A stretch of 39,289 nucleotides of DNA from DAOTZR01 sp034432595 (GCA_034432595.1 DAOUBT010000032.1:1-39289); one strand, 5' to 3'. Shown: positions 6,920-15,379, numbered from the stretch's first letter. Notes: generated by a model from the sequence alone, not told the origin. A program made the numbers and translations.

Positions 6920-8683
6920 CTACTCGTCCTTGACGATGCGGATGTGCAATTCGCGCAACTGTCGCTCGCTCACCTCGGACGGGGCGCCGGCCATCAAGTC
7001 GGTGGCCTGTGCTGTCTTCGGGAAGGCGATGACTTCGCGGATGTTGCTTTCGCCCGCGAGCAGCATCACGGTGCGATCAATGCCCGGCGCAATGCCACCG
7101 TGCGGCGGCGCGCCGTAAGAGAAGGCCTCCAGCATGTGGCCAAAGCGAGCCTTCGCCTCCTCTTCGGGATACCCGAGCATCTTGAAAATGTCGGCCTGAA
7201 TGCGTGGATCGTGCACGCGGATGGAGCCGGAAGCCAACTCATAACCGTTGCAGACCAGATCGTAGGCTTCGGAAAGCACCGCTGCTGGATTGGCGGCCAT
7301 CTCCGCATAGGTGTTGGGCCGCGGCATGGTGAACGGGTGATGCGCCGCATCCCAGCGTTGCTCCTCTTCGTTCCACTCGAACATGGGGAAGTCCACCACC
7401 CAGCCAAAAGCGAGCAAATTCGGGTCGGCCAGATTGAGGCGGTCGCGGAAGGTAAGCCGCAGCGCCGAGAGCGCCGGCCCCACCACGCGCGGTTGGTCAG
7501 CGACGATGCACACCAGATCGCCCGTGTGCGCGCCGGTGACCGCGGCGATGGTCTGCAGCTCCTCTGGCGTCAGGAACTTCACCGCTGGCCCCTTCACCTC
7601 GCCTTCCTGATAGGCTAACGTCACCAGCCCCTGCGCGCCCTGAGCGCGGGCGATAGCGGTCAACTCGTCCAATTCCCGGCGCGTGTAGTGGGCGCAACCC
7701 GGTGCTACAATGGCCTTGATGCGGCCTTTTTCGGCCAGCGCCGCCTGGAAGACGCGGAACTGACTGCCCTGCAGGTGCGGCGTGAGGTCAATCAGCTCCA
7801 TGCCGAACCGCAAATCGGGCTTATCCGTGCCGTAGCGTTCCAGCGCCTCGGCGTAGCTCATGCGCGGGAAGGGCGAGAGCACGCGCTTTTCGGGCGTCAC
7901 CGCAGGTACCATGGCAGTGTAGAGGCCCTCGATGACGTTCAGGATGTCATCCCGCTCGACAAAGGACATTTCCAGGTCGAGCTGCGTGAACTCCGGCTGA
8001 CGGTCGCCGCGCAGGTCCTCGTCGCGGAAGCAGCGCGCGATCTGGAAGTAGCGCTCAAAGCCGGCCACCATCAAAAGCTGCTTGAGCTGCTGCGGTGACT
8101 GTGGAAGCGCGTAGAACTTGCCCGGATGAACGCGGCTGGGCACGAGGTAGTCGCGCGCTCCTTCGGGCGTAGATTTGAAGAGCATGGGCGTTTCGATCTC
8201 CAGGAAACCTAAAGCGTCCAGGTAATCGCGGATGAATTTCACCACGCGATGGCGCAGGATGATGTTGCGCTGCATCCGCGCGCGGCGCAGGTCAAGGTAA
8301 CGGTAGCGCAGACGGAGCGCCTCGTCCACGGGGCTTTCTTCGTAGATGTAGAAGGGGGGTGTCTGAGCCGGGCCTAAGATGGTGAGCGCGTGAGCTTCGA
8401 CCTCAATCTCACCGGTAGGCCACGCGGGATTAACCTGATCCGCCGGGCGGAGGCGCACCACGCCGCGCACCTGAATTACGGTTTCGCCGCGGGCCTCCTC
8501 CACTTCTGCCACCGCATCGCCCACAGCGGGATTGACGACGACTTGTACCAGGCCGGAACGGTCGCGCAACACGATAAACACCACGCCGCCCAGGTCGCGG
8601 CGCCGGTTTACCCATCCCGCCAGGGTCACTTCCTGCCCGACATGCGCGGGACGTAAATCGCCACAATGATGCGTTTTGAGCAT
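6920..8683 (-). CDS. aspS: Aspartyl-tRNA synthetase (bacterial type)
   Basis: This 587-aa class II synthetase charges tRNA-Asp. It has an N-terminal OB-fold anticodon domain (about 1-105), motif 2 (FRDEDLRGDRQPEF) and motif 3 near the C-terminus (HGGIAPGIDR). A GAD-type insertion lies between motifs 2 and 3 and marks the bacterial form. The ATG at 8683 has GAGGAGGGG just upstream; a frame extension to 8698 lacks support. Whether it discriminates tRNA-Asp from tRNA-Asn cannot be told here. A separate AsnRS in the window makes misacylation for Asn synthesis unnecessary. Confidence 0.96.
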   Translation of the reverse strand: MLKTHHCGDLRPAHVGQEVTLAGWVNRRRDLGGVVFIVLRDRSGLVQVVVNPAVGDAVAEVEEARGETVIQVRGVVRLRPADQVNPAWPTGEIEVEAHALTILGPAQTPPFYIYEESPVDEALRLRYRYLDLRRARMQRNIILRHRVVKFIRDYLDALGFLEIETPMLFKSTPEGARDYLVPSRVHPGKFYALPQSPQQLKQLLMVAGFERYFQIARCFRDEDLRGDRQPEFTQLDLEMSFVERDDILNVIEGLYTAMVPAVTPEKRVLSPFPRMSYAEALERYGTDKPDLRFGMELIDLTPHLQGSQFRVFQAALAEKGRIKAIVAPGCAHYTRRELDELTAIARAQGAQGLVTLAYQEGEVKGPAVKFLTPEELQTIAAVTGAHTGDLVCIVADQPRVVGPALSALRLTFRDRLNLADPNLLAFGWVVDFPMFEWNEEEQRWDAAHHPFTMPRPNTYAEMAANPAAVLSEAYDLVCNGYELASGSIRVHDPRIQADIFKMLGYPEEEAKARFGHMLEAFSYGAPPHGGIAPGIDRTVMLLAGESNIREVIAFPKTAQATDLMAGAPSEVSERQLRELHIRIVKDE

Positions 8684-8720
8684 GGCTCCCCTCCTCAAAA
8701 AGCGAAAATCACATGGCGTG

Positions 8721-8729
8721 ACTATACCA
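8721..8729 (-). promoter_or_regulatory. Extended -10 promoter for aspS
   Basis: On the minus strand TGG-TATAGT lies about 38 nt upstream of the aspS ATG. The -35 match is poor. Confidence 0.45.
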
Positions 8730-8763
8730 CAATTCTGCGAATGGGCGAATGTCGCGGCGTCTA

Positions 8764-8772
8764 TGGTATAAT
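8764..8772 (+). promoter_or_regulatory. Extended -10 promoter for the DedA gene
   Basis: TGG-TATAAT at 8764-8772 lies about 45 nt upstream of the ATG at 8817. No good -35 hexamer is seen. Confidence 0.55.
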
Positions 8773-8816
8773 GGTTTTTATACGTGCGACTGGCACGGGA
8801 AGGTTAAGGAGGATGT

Positions 8817-9476
8817 ATGTTGCATTTTGATCTGGTCCAGTTCATTACCACCGTCGGCTATATCGGGGTGTTTGCGATCGTGTTCGCCGAGTCGGGGCTG
8901 TTTTTCGGCTTTTTCCTGCCGGGGGATAGCCTGCTGCTCACAGCGGGTTTGTTGGCCTCGCGTGGGATTCTGAGCGAGTTCATTCTGGTGCCGGGCATTT
9001 TCGTGGCAGCCGTTTTGGGGGATAGCGTGGGATACTGGTTTGGCAACAAGACCGGTCCGCACATTTTTAATCGTCCCAGTTCGCTGCTCTTCCGCCGCGA
9101 AAACCTGCTCAAAGCCAGAGCCTTCTACGAGAAGCACGGTGGCAAAACCATCACGCTGGCGCGCTTCATGCCCTTCATCCGCACCTTTGTTCCCATCGTC
9201 GCGGGCGCGGTTTCGATGAATTATCGCCGCTTCCTGTTGTTCAACTTCATCGGGGCGTTTTTCTGGGGCGTCGGGGTGACGATGCTCGGCTTCGGCCTGG
9301 GCAAGGCCTTCGGCAGCATTGAAGGCGTGGACAAGTATTTCACGCTGCTGGTGCTGGCCTTCTTCCTGATTCCGGGTCTGCCCGCGCTCATCCATCTGTG
9401 GCGCGATAGCCGCGAGGACATTCTGCGCGAGCTGAAAAAGCTCTACGCGCGGGTCATGCGCAAAGAGGTCGTGTAG
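8817..9476 (+). CDS. DedA-family membrane protein (SNARE-associated/VTT domain)
   Basis: This 219-aa multi-pass inner membrane protein has the DedA signatures FFLPGDSLLL (about residues 38-47) and RFMPFIRTFVPIVAGA (about 118-133). It also has the conserved Gly-rich re-entrant segments and C-terminal helices. DedA proteins are linked to undecaprenyl phosphate or phospholipid flipping and to envelope and pH homeostasis. The start has AGGAGG 4 nt upstream. No neighbour narrows the substrate. Confidence 0.9.
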   Translation: MLHFDLVQFITTVGYIGVFAIVFAESGLFFGFFLPGDSLLLTAGLLASRGILSEFILVPGIFVAAVLGDSVGYWFGNKTGPHIFNRPSSLLFRRENLLKARAFYEKHGGKTITLARFMPFIRTFVPIVAGAVSMNYRRFLLFNFIGAFFWGVGVTMLGFGLGKAFGSIEGVDKYFTLLVLAFFLIPGLPALIHLWRDSREDILRELKKLYARVMRKEVV

Positions 9477-9559
9477 CATCTTCTCCGTGTGGCCTCAAAA
9501 ACGCTGCTGCTGAGCTTTCGAGGCGTTCAGAAGACGTGATGGCCTTATCACGGGAGTGC

Positions 9560-9587
9560 TTGACACCAGATTGAACTGGCATAATAT
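9560..9587 (+). promoter_or_regulatory. Promoter of asnS
   Basis: TTGACA (9560-9565) and TAATAT (9582-9587) are 16 bp apart, about 30 nt upstream of the asnS ATG. Confidence 0.65.
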
Positions 9588-9616
9588 CACCACCAGGTTT
9601 TTGCGGGAGGGAAAGT

Positions 9617-10960
9617 ATGGCACCTGTCATTCGTGTGGATCAGATTGCTCAATATGTGGGACAGGAAGTGACCGTTCGGGGGTGGGTGTACAACCGGACT
9701 GATAAAGGTAAGCTGCAATTTTTGCTGGTGCGGGATGGTTACGGCTTTGTGCAATGTGTTGCTTTCAAGAAGGAGCTGCCTGAAGAGCAGTTCGAGCTGA
9801 TTGCCCATCTGCCACAGGAATCTTCCATCATTCTAACCGGCGTGGTGCGGCAGGATGACCGTGCGCCCGGCATCCCCGGCGGTTATGAAATCGGCATCAC
9901 CCACGTGGAGCCGGTGCAAATCGTGAGCGAGGAATATCCCATCGCACTAAAGGAGCATGGGGTGGATTTCCTGCTGGATAACCGCCACCTGTGGATTCGC
10001 ATGCCGTCGCAATGGGCTATCCTGCGCGTGCGCGCCACCATCATCCGCGCCATCCGCGACTGGTTGGATGACCATGGCTTCATCAACATGGACACGCCCA
10101 TCCTCACGCCGGCGGCCTGTGAAGGCACGACAACGCTTTTCGAGACGCCCTATTTCGACGAGGGCAAGGCGTATCTTTCCCAGAGCGGGCAGCTCTACAA
10201 CGAGGCTAACATCTTCGCCTTCAGCCGGGTGTACTGCTTTGGTCCCACTTTCCGCGCCGAAAAATCCAAGACGCGCCGCCACCTCACCGAATTCTGGATG
10301 GTGGAGCCGGAAATTGCTTTCTGCGACCTCGATGAGCTGATGGAAATCGAGGAACAATTTGTTTCCTACATCGTGCAGCGCGTGCTGCGCGAACGCAGCG
10401 CAGAGCTGAAATTCCTGGGCCGCGATACGAGCAAGCTGGAGCGGATTCAGCCACCCTTCCCGCGCATTTCCTACGATGAAGCGATTGAGCGCATCAAGGC
10501 GATTCAGGCGCAGACCGAAGATCCCGAACAGAAGGCCCTGTTGGACATCACCTGGGGCATGGATTTCGGTTCGCCGCACGAGACGGTGCTCACGCAGCAG
10601 TTTGATAAGCCGGTGTTCGTGTACGGCTATCCCACCGCGGTCAAGGCCTTCTATATGGAGCCGTGGCCGGGCCGCCCGGAGGTGTGCAAGAGCGTGGACC
10701 TGCTCGCGCCGGAGGGCTACGGCGAAATTATCGGCGGCAGTGAACGCATCTCGGACCCGCAAAAGCTGCTGGATCACATCCACCGCGATAACCTGCCGGA
10801 AGAGGCCTTCAAGTGGTATATTGAACTGCGCAAGTTCGGCAGCGTGCCACACAGCGGGTTCGGCCTTGGCATCGAGCGCACGGTGACGTGGATTTGCGGC
10901 ACGGAGCACATCCGCGAGGCCATCCCCTATCCGCGCACCATCAAGCGCGTTTATCCGTAA
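9617..10960 (+). CDS. asnS: Asparaginyl-tRNA synthetase
   Basis: This 447-aa class II synthetase charges tRNA-Asn directly with Asn. It has an N-terminal OB fold (about 1-110), motif 2 (FRAEKSKTRRHLTEF) and motif 3 (GFGLGIERT). The residues WMVEPEIAF after motif 2 fit AsnRS rather than AspRS. GGGAGG precedes the ATG. Its presence means the GatCAB amidotransferase encoded at 27035-32626 is probably needed mainly for Gln-tRNA-Gln. Confidence 0.93.
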   Translation: MAPVIRVDQIAQYVGQEVTVRGWVYNRTDKGKLQFLLVRDGYGFVQCVAFKKELPEEQFELIAHLPQESSIILTGVVRQDDRAPGIPGGYEIGITHVEPVQIVSEEYPIALKEHGVDFLLDNRHLWIRMPSQWAILRVRATIIRAIRDWLDDHGFINMDTPILTPAACEGTTTLFETPYFDEGKAYLSQSGQLYNEANIFAFSRVYCFGPTFRAEKSKTRRHLTEFWMVEPEIAFCDLDELMEIEEQFVSYIVQRVLRERSAELKFLGRDTSKLERIQPPFPRISYDEAIERIKAIQAQTEDPEQKALLDITWGMDFGSPHETVLTQQFDKPVFVYGYPTAVKAFYMEPWPGRPEVCKSVDLLAPEGYGEIIGGSERISDPQKLLDHIHRDNLPEEAFKWYIELRKFGSVPHSGFGLGIERTVTWICGTEHIREAIPYPRTIKRVYP

Positions 10961-10995
10961 GGCTGGCAGCATCTGCCGGTTGTCTCAAAAACAGT

Positions 10996-11023
10996 ACCCC
11001 CCTCCCCAACGGGAGGGGTGTTT
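10996..11023 (+). terminator. Terminator-like hairpin after asnS
   Basis: CCCCTCCC (10999-11006), loop CAAC, GGGAGGGG (11011-11018), then TGTTTAGTT. The T-run is short, so termination may be partial. Confidence 0.55.
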
Positions 11024-11025
11024 AG

Positions 11026-11053
11026 TTGCCAGAGATGGCACTCATGGTATAAT
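11026..11053 (+). promoter_or_regulatory. Promoter of tRNA-Gln
   Basis: TTGCCA (11026-11031), 16 bp, then TATAAT (11048-11053) with a TG extension. The tRNA begins 12 nt later. Confidence 0.8.
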
Positions 11054-11064
11054 ACGCCCCGCGT

Positions 11065-11136
11065 TGGGGCGTGGCCAAGTGGTAAGGCGACGGACTTTGG
11101 ATCCGTTTACCGCAGGTTCGAATCCTGCCGCCCCAG
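11065..11136 (+). tRNA. tRNA-Gln (anticodon TTG)
   Basis: This is a 72-nt cloverleaf. The acceptor stem is TGGGGCG with CGCCCCA, followed by discriminator G. The anticodon loop ACTTTGGAT carries TTG, and the T arm contains GGTTCGAATCC. No CCA is encoded. In bacteria that use GatCAB, this tRNA is first charged with Glu and then amidated. Confidence 0.96.
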
Positions 11137-11137
11137 T

Positions 11138-11167
11138 AAAAAGCCCGGTCACCTGCCGGGCTTTTTT
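11138..11167 (+). terminator. Rho-independent terminator of tRNA-Gln
   Basis: AAAAGCCCGG, loop TCACCTG, CCGGGCTTTTTT: a 10-bp stem ending in a T-run right after the tRNA. It could also serve the minus-strand gene that ends at 11248. 11168-11247 shows nothing else. Confidence 0.9.
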
Positions 11168-11247
11168 GTTTGCTCCGCTTTAACGGTCGGGGTCATTCGC
11201 GCTGCGAAGCGGCGTTGGCTGAAGCGGCGGATTGGGCGCCTTTGATT

Positions 11248-12834
11248 TTATGGAGAGCAATCCCCTGCTGTGTATTCATAAATGGTCCAACCCTGAATCT
11301 CACTAACGGCATGGTAGTGGCATTGCAGATAGGCTATTCGTTGCTGTATGGCATAAGTTTGGATGGGAAATTCGTATAAAGGAGTTAGCTCATTATGAGT
11401 ATCAACTATTAGTCGAGGATGTTCATGGATTAAATCGTCTAAAAATTCTATAATCATTTGTTCGTTTGTGTATCCCTGGGTGTAAAGCGGATACTGATAA
11501 ACAAAACGAGATGGGCTTGTGCGCCTTGAAAAGTAGTTGATCGAGGTCTCCGCTCCCCATAACAAAACTTTATCTTCAGGATTGGTATTTCTCTTAATCA
11601 TTTCAATTACTGTTGCTTGCCGTGTATTGCTATTTCTAAAAGAGGCTACTTGCGTTTTGTATGGATTGAAAGAGGCCCACAAAAATACCCCTGAAATACT
11701 TACAGCTAAAGCCCATTTTACAGCGTGGGGGAGATCGTGGATGAACTGTGACGAGAAAATCACCCAGAATGTAATCCCCGCGAAGAAAGCCAGTACAGGG
11801 AGCATAGTCATATAGTAGTGAGAATATGTCTTGCCAGAAATGCTAATCAAGATTAACTCGATTGGCAAATCAAACAATCCTATTACCAGCAGTGGTAACC
11901 AGTCATGGACCACGTCTCTTCTAAAATAAACCAATAACAGTCCAAGCGTATATCCAATTCCAGCGAATTGGAGTAACCCTACACGTGTAAGTGGTGCTAT
12001 GCCTGTGATCACGGGTTTTAGACGATCTAAAAAACTGGTTACCGACGATGAGTAGACAAGATTAAACGCGAAAGCAGCACTCCAAAATTGGACTAAACCA
12101 CCCTGTAGACCCCAAAATGCTATCCAGACCGTAACCACTATAACAACGCCGCCCAAAAAGCACAGAAATTCAAGGATAAGTTCTTTGACCTTTTGGAACT
12201 TTAACCTATAAACGACTATAAACAGAATGATTGAAATCCAAATCCCGATGGTAGTCTGTTTAGTAAAAAAAGCGGTAGCACCAATTAAACCTATCAGAAA
12301 CCAGCGCCAATAGTGGAAAATTGGTTTAAGTGTAGCTGTGGCAAGCCATAGAGCCGCAAATTGGAGAGGCAAGGTATACTCAGTGGTCAGATTCCCGCCT
12401 TCAATTAAAAATACAAGCGTGAGTAACCAGAGCACCGTGCTTAAAAGTGCAGGAATAGTACCGAGTGCTTTCTGAATGATTTTGTATCCTATGGATACTG
12501 CAAAATACAGGCTCAAGAATTCGAGCAGCCAAACACCCCATCGCGAACCGTTCGCAATAGCAAGTCCTGATGCGTCAATGTAAAAAATGATAGGGGGCTT
12601 ATGATCCCACACATCCCGATAGGGTAATTCACCATTTAAAATTCGCCATCCCACATACAGAAATACCCCTGAATCCCGATATGTGTATGGCATATTCATT
12701 GGACTTACGGGTAATAGAACGCACAATGTTCCCATCATCGTCAGTAATTGATCCAAAAGTTTGTGGGCTACATTGTGTCGTTTCATAATCCCTGCCGAAT
12801 CCGTGATCATGCGCCTGACGAGTTGCGCTTGCAC
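11248..12834 (-). CDS. Membrane glycosyltransferase, GT39/ArnT-like
   Basis: This protein of about 528 aa has a string of hydrophobic helices and, near the N-terminus, the motif YRDVWDHKPP with an Asp. That fits GT-C enzymes (PMT/ArnT, family 39) that use lipid-linked sugars at the outer membrane face. The C-terminal soluble part is short. The GTG at 12834 has GGAG 10 nt upstream; the ATG codons at 12810 and 12786 are alternatives. Base use is clearly AT-richer than all neighbours, with many A/T-ending codons, so recent acquisition is likely. It stands alone, beside tRNA-Gln. Acceptor and sugar are unknown. Confidence 0.8.
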   Translation of the reverse strand: MQAQLVRRMITDSAGIMKRHNVAHKLLDQLLTMMGTLCVLLPVSPMNMPYTYRDSGVFLYVGWRILNGELPYRDVWDHKPPIIFYIDASGLAIANGSRWGVWLLEFLSLYFAVSIGYKIIQKALGTIPALLSTVLWLLTLVFLIEGGNLTTEYTLPLQFAALWLATATLKPIFHYWRWFLIGLIGATAFFTKQTTIGIWISIILFIVVYRLKFQKVKELILEFLCFLGGVVIVVTVWIAFWGLQGGLVQFWSAAFAFNLVYSSSVTSFLDRLKPVITGIAPLTRVGLLQFAGIGYTLGLLLVYFRRDVVHDWLPLLVIGLFDLPIELILISISGKTYSHYYMTMLPVLAFFAGITFWVIFSSQFIHDLPHAVKWALAVSISGVFLWASFNPYKTQVASFRNSNTRQATVIEMIKRNTNPEDKVLLWGAETSINYFSRRTSPSRFVYQYPLYTQGYTNEQMIIEFLDDLIHEHPRLIVDTHNELTPLYEFPIQTYAIQQRIAYLQCHYHAVSEIQGWTIYEYTAGDCSP

Positions 12835-12975
12835 CGTTCAAAATCTCCGCCTTATGATAGGTTGCAATTGTTTCAGCAACAAGACGTCGTCTTTGTCCCG
12901 ATGTATCTTGCGATGGTCATTAACACACAGAACATCCCACTCTGTTTTCAGATTTACTGTGGTTTTTCCTTGGTC

Positions 12976-12984
12976 ATTATAGCA
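12976..12984 (-). promoter_or_regulatory. Extended -10 promoter of the AT-rich glycosyltransferase gene
   Basis: On the minus strand TGC-TATAAT occurs about 140 nt upstream of the GTG start. No good -35 is seen. In the rest of the gap to 13200 I see no gene or signal. Base composition turns GC-rich again near 13015. Confidence 0.5.
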
Positions 12985-13200
12985 CGAAACTCGTGATTCC
13001 TTACCATACCTGCACCGGGCCGCGACGGATGAGCGCTTCCGGTGGGCGATGGAATTTGCGCCCGGTCAGCGAGCGCGCGGCGCGTGGCTACCTGCAGGGG
13101 ACGTTCGCCCGGCGCGGTTTTAACCGCCAGGCTGGAGAAAAAAGGGGAAAGATAATGGACCCGGTTCTCAGGCGGAAGGACGAGTTAAGAGATGCCGCTT

Positions 13201-14013
13201 TTATGATTGACACGTCGGGCAAAAATACGTGCCGCGCTGTGCCACGACGACGCGCTGCACGGGCGTGCCGCAGCGCGGACAAGGCTCGCCGCTGCGTCCG
13301 TACACCGCTAAGGTCAGTTGATGGCGACCCGTGCCCCCGTCGGGGAAGACGTATTGGCGGTCCTCCAGGCTGGTGCCGCCATCTTGGATGGCCGCGCCCA
13401 ACACGTGTTGAATGGCGGCGTGCAGGCGCGCGACCTCGTCCACGTGGAGCGAGTCCGCGCGGCGTTGCGGCGCAAGGCGCGCGTGCCATAGCGCCTCGCA
13501 GGCGTAGATGTTGCCCAGGCCCGCGACACAGCTTTGATCGAGCAAGGCCGCCTTGAGCGCGCTCTTGCGCTTTGCCAGACAGGCGCTCAGGTGCTCCACG
13601 GAGAAGGCGGACGAGAGCGGTTCGGGTCCTAAACCCGCGAGCGGCTCGTCCAGGGTGGGGGCGAGATAGAGCCGTCCGAATTTGCGCGGGTCCACAAACG
13701 CCAGCGTGCCCTCATCATCAAACACAAAGAGAGCGCGCACATGCGCGGCGGTGGGGGCGGCGTTGAGGAGGTAGCGCCCGCTCATGCGCAGGTGCGTGAG
13801 CAGATAGGCGCGCGGTTCAAGCACAAAGATGAGGTATTTGCCCCGCCGCGTCACCGTTTCGATGCGCGCGCCACTGAGCTGCGCGCAGAAGGTGGCCACG
13901 TCCGGCACGGCCACGCTGCGCGGCCAGAAAATCTCCACGCGGCGGATGGTGCGTCCGCTCAGCGCCGGGGCTAACAGGCGCGCAATGGTCTCGACTTCGG
14001 GGAGTTCGGGCAT
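13201..14013 (-). CDS. mutM: Formamidopyrimidine-DNA glycosylase
   Basis: This 270-aa base-excision enzyme removes 8-oxoguanine and ring-opened purines and nicks the strand. The start MPELPEVET gives the catalytic P1 and E2. DPRKFGR and the H2TH segment (SCVAGLGNIYACEAL) are in place. The C-terminal zinc finger has CPRCG and CPTC. The ATG overlaps the stop of the upstream gene by one base (TGATG), so the two are translationally coupled. It is the last gene of an antioxidant cluster and repairs oxidised DNA. Confidence 0.97.
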   Translation of the reverse strand: MPELPEVETIARLLAPALSGRTIRRVEIFWPRSVAVPDVATFCAQLSGARIETVTRRGKYLIFVLEPRAYLLTHLRMSGRYLLNAAPTAAHVRALFVFDDEGTLAFVDPRKFGRLYLAPTLDEPLAGLGPEPLSSAFSVEHLSACLAKRKSALKAALLDQSCVAGLGNIYACEALWHARLAPQRRADSLHVDEVARLHAAIQHVLGAAIQDGGTSLEDRQYVFPDGGTGRHQLTLAVYGRSGEPCPRCGTPVQRVVVAQRGTYFCPTCQS

Positions 14014-14618
14014 CAGTCCAGAAACTCCCGCACTTCACCGCCGGGAATGCGCCGCCGCCGACCGGTGTTCACGTCCAGCACGTGGCCGGGAAGGATGCGC
14101 GCTTCGTCGGGGTAGCCGCGCAGCTCCCAATAGCCCGGCACGGGATGGTCGAGCAGGGTGACGCGGATGATGCTCTTGGCGGATTTGTAGCCCCACAGGT
14201 AGGGGATGAAGCCGCGAATCGGGCCGCCGTAATCGGCATCGAGCGGGTCATCTTCGTACTCGTAGGCCAGCAGGGAGCGCTCGAACAGGGCGATGTTCAG
14301 CGGCACGGTGGTGGTGTAGATGCGGCGGTAGGAGGTGTATTGAACGTGCGTGGCTCCCGGCAACGCGCCGCCAACCTGCTCCAGCACGTCCTTGAGGTGG
14401 ACTCCGCCCCAGCGCCCGCCGACGCTCCAGCGCGTGACGGAGGTGAGGCGCGCTTCCACCACAGTTTTGGGCAGGGCGAGCAGCTCCTCAAAGCTGAAGG
14501 TGCGCGGCGAAGCGACCAGACCGTCCACGGCAAGGGTCCAGCCCTCGCGCTTGAGATGGCCGGGGTGACCTTCCGCCCAGAAGATGGGGGTGTTGAGTAA
14601 ACGTAGTTTGTGGCTCAT
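14013..14618 (-). CDS. Sulfite oxidase/MsrP-fold molybdopterin-domain protein lacking the Mo-ligand Cys
   Basis: This 201-aa protein has the oxidoreductase molybdopterin-binding fold of sulfite oxidase and MsrP (GWTLAVDGLV, then the core motif, then GGPIRGFIPYLWGYKSAKSI). The core motif reads LTSVTRWS, where relatives have a Cys that coordinates Mo. Codon TCC gives S60 in that place. The enzyme may bind the cofactor with a Ser, bind it differently, or be a non-catalytic relative. There is no Tat signal peptide, so it is cytoplasmic as written. It lies between an AhpC-type peroxiredoxin and mutM. Confidence 0.85.
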   Translation of the reverse strand: MSHKLRLLNTPIFWAEGHPGHLKREGWTLAVDGLVASPRTFSFEELLALPKTVVEARLTSVTRWSVGGRWGGVHLKDVLEQVGGALPGATHVQYTSYRRIYTTTVPLNIALFERSLLAYEYEDDPLDADYGGPIRGFIPYLWGYKSAKSIIRVTLLDHPVPGYWELRGYPDEARILPGHVLDVNTGRRRRIPGGEVREFLD

Positions 14619-14643
14619 GGCGAACTCCTTCGATTCAAGTCAA

Positions 14644-14669
14644 GGCCCGCCCCAGTTGTGGGGCGGGCC
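14644..14669 (-). other. Intercistronic hairpin between the peroxiredoxin and molybdopterin-fold genes
   Basis: GGCCCGCCCCA and TGGGGCGGGCC form an 11-bp stem with a 4-nt loop. No T-run follows on the minus strand, so it is more likely an RNA-processing or stability element than a full terminator. It has the same size and place as the hairpin at 4274-4299. Confidence 0.6.
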
Positions 14670-14687
14670 ACGGAAGAGATAACAGGT

Positions 14688-15305
14688 TTATTGCGGCTTC
14701 TTCCAGGTGGACCAGACGTGTCCGACCAGCTCCGCGCCGGGTTTGAGCGTCTCGCTGCCCGGACGCCAGCAGGCCGGCGTGGCCTCGCCCTTGTGGGTGT
14801 AGGTGTATTGCAGGCTCTGCAGGATGCGGATGATTTCATCCACCGAGCGCCCGGCGGAATCGGGCAGGATGTAGATGGCGCGCAGGATGCCCTCCGGGTC
14901 AATGATGAAGGTGCCGCGCAGGTCCACGCCAGCGTCAGCGTCGTAGACGCCGTACATCTCGCCTACCAGACCGCCTTTATCGGTGAGCATGGGATAGGGC
15001 AGGCCGCCTTTGATCATTTCGCGCAGTTCGTTGTTCTGCCAGGCCAGGTGAACGTAGGGAGAATCCACGCTCATGGAGAGCACTTCGGTGTTGTTGAGCT
15101 TGAACTCTTCGTAGCGCTCGCCCATCATCACCAGCTCGGTAGGGCAGACAAAGGTGAAGTCGCCAGGGTAGAAGAAAAGGACGACCCATTTGCCCCGGTA
15201 ATCCGAAAGGCGCACGGTGGTAATGTCGCCCTCGATCAGGGCTGGAGCTTCAAAATCCGGAGCAGGCTGATTCATGCTCGCGATGGTGTACTCGTATTCT
15301 TCCAT
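14688..15305 (-). CDS. ahpC: Peroxiredoxin, AhpC/Prx1 type (typical 2-Cys)
   Basis: This 205-aa peroxidase has peroxidatic C54 in FVCPTE and resolving C179 in TPACW, the typical 2-Cys arrangement. It reduces H2O2 and alkyl peroxides with thioredoxin or AhpF-like donors. The ATG at 15305 has AGGAG upstream; MNQPAP at 15275 is a later in-frame Met. It has its own promoter and is followed by a redox-fold gene and mutM on the same strand. Confidence 0.94.
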   Translation of the reverse strand: MEEYEYTIASMNQPAPDFEAPALIEGDITTVRLSDYRGKWVVLFFYPGDFTFVCPTELVMMGERYEEFKLNNTEVLSMSVDSPYVHLAWQNNELREMIKGGLPYPMLTDKGGLVGEMYGVYDADAGVDLRGTFIIDPEGILRAIYILPDSAGRSVDEIIRILQSLQYTYTHKGEATPACWRPGSETLKPGAELVGHVWSTWKKPQ

Positions 15306-15335
15306 AACGCACTCCTTGTTAGAGAGATATTTTTA

Positions 15336-15379
15336 TATATAAGCATCTAAATTATATACAAAATGGCGGGCAAAGTCAA
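15336..15379 (-). promoter_or_regulatory. Promoter of the AhpC-type gene with an overlapping inverted repeat
   Basis: On the minus strand TTGACT (15374-15379) and TATAAT (15351-15356) are 17 bp apart. TATATAA (15336-15342) and TTATATA (15352-15358) form a 7-9-7 inverted repeat that covers the -10. It is a good place for a repressor such as the PerR-like protein, though the sequence is not a canonical Per box. Confidence 0.65.

Noticed and set aside
11065..13015. Integrative element using tRNA-Gln as attachment site
   Set aside because: No integrase and no repeat of the tRNA 3' end found at the right edge of the AT-rich stretch.
12993..13556. 187-aa frame on the plus strand
   Set aside because: It overlaps mutM antisense and has Arg/Pro-rich shadow composition; no family seen in the free part (12993-13200).
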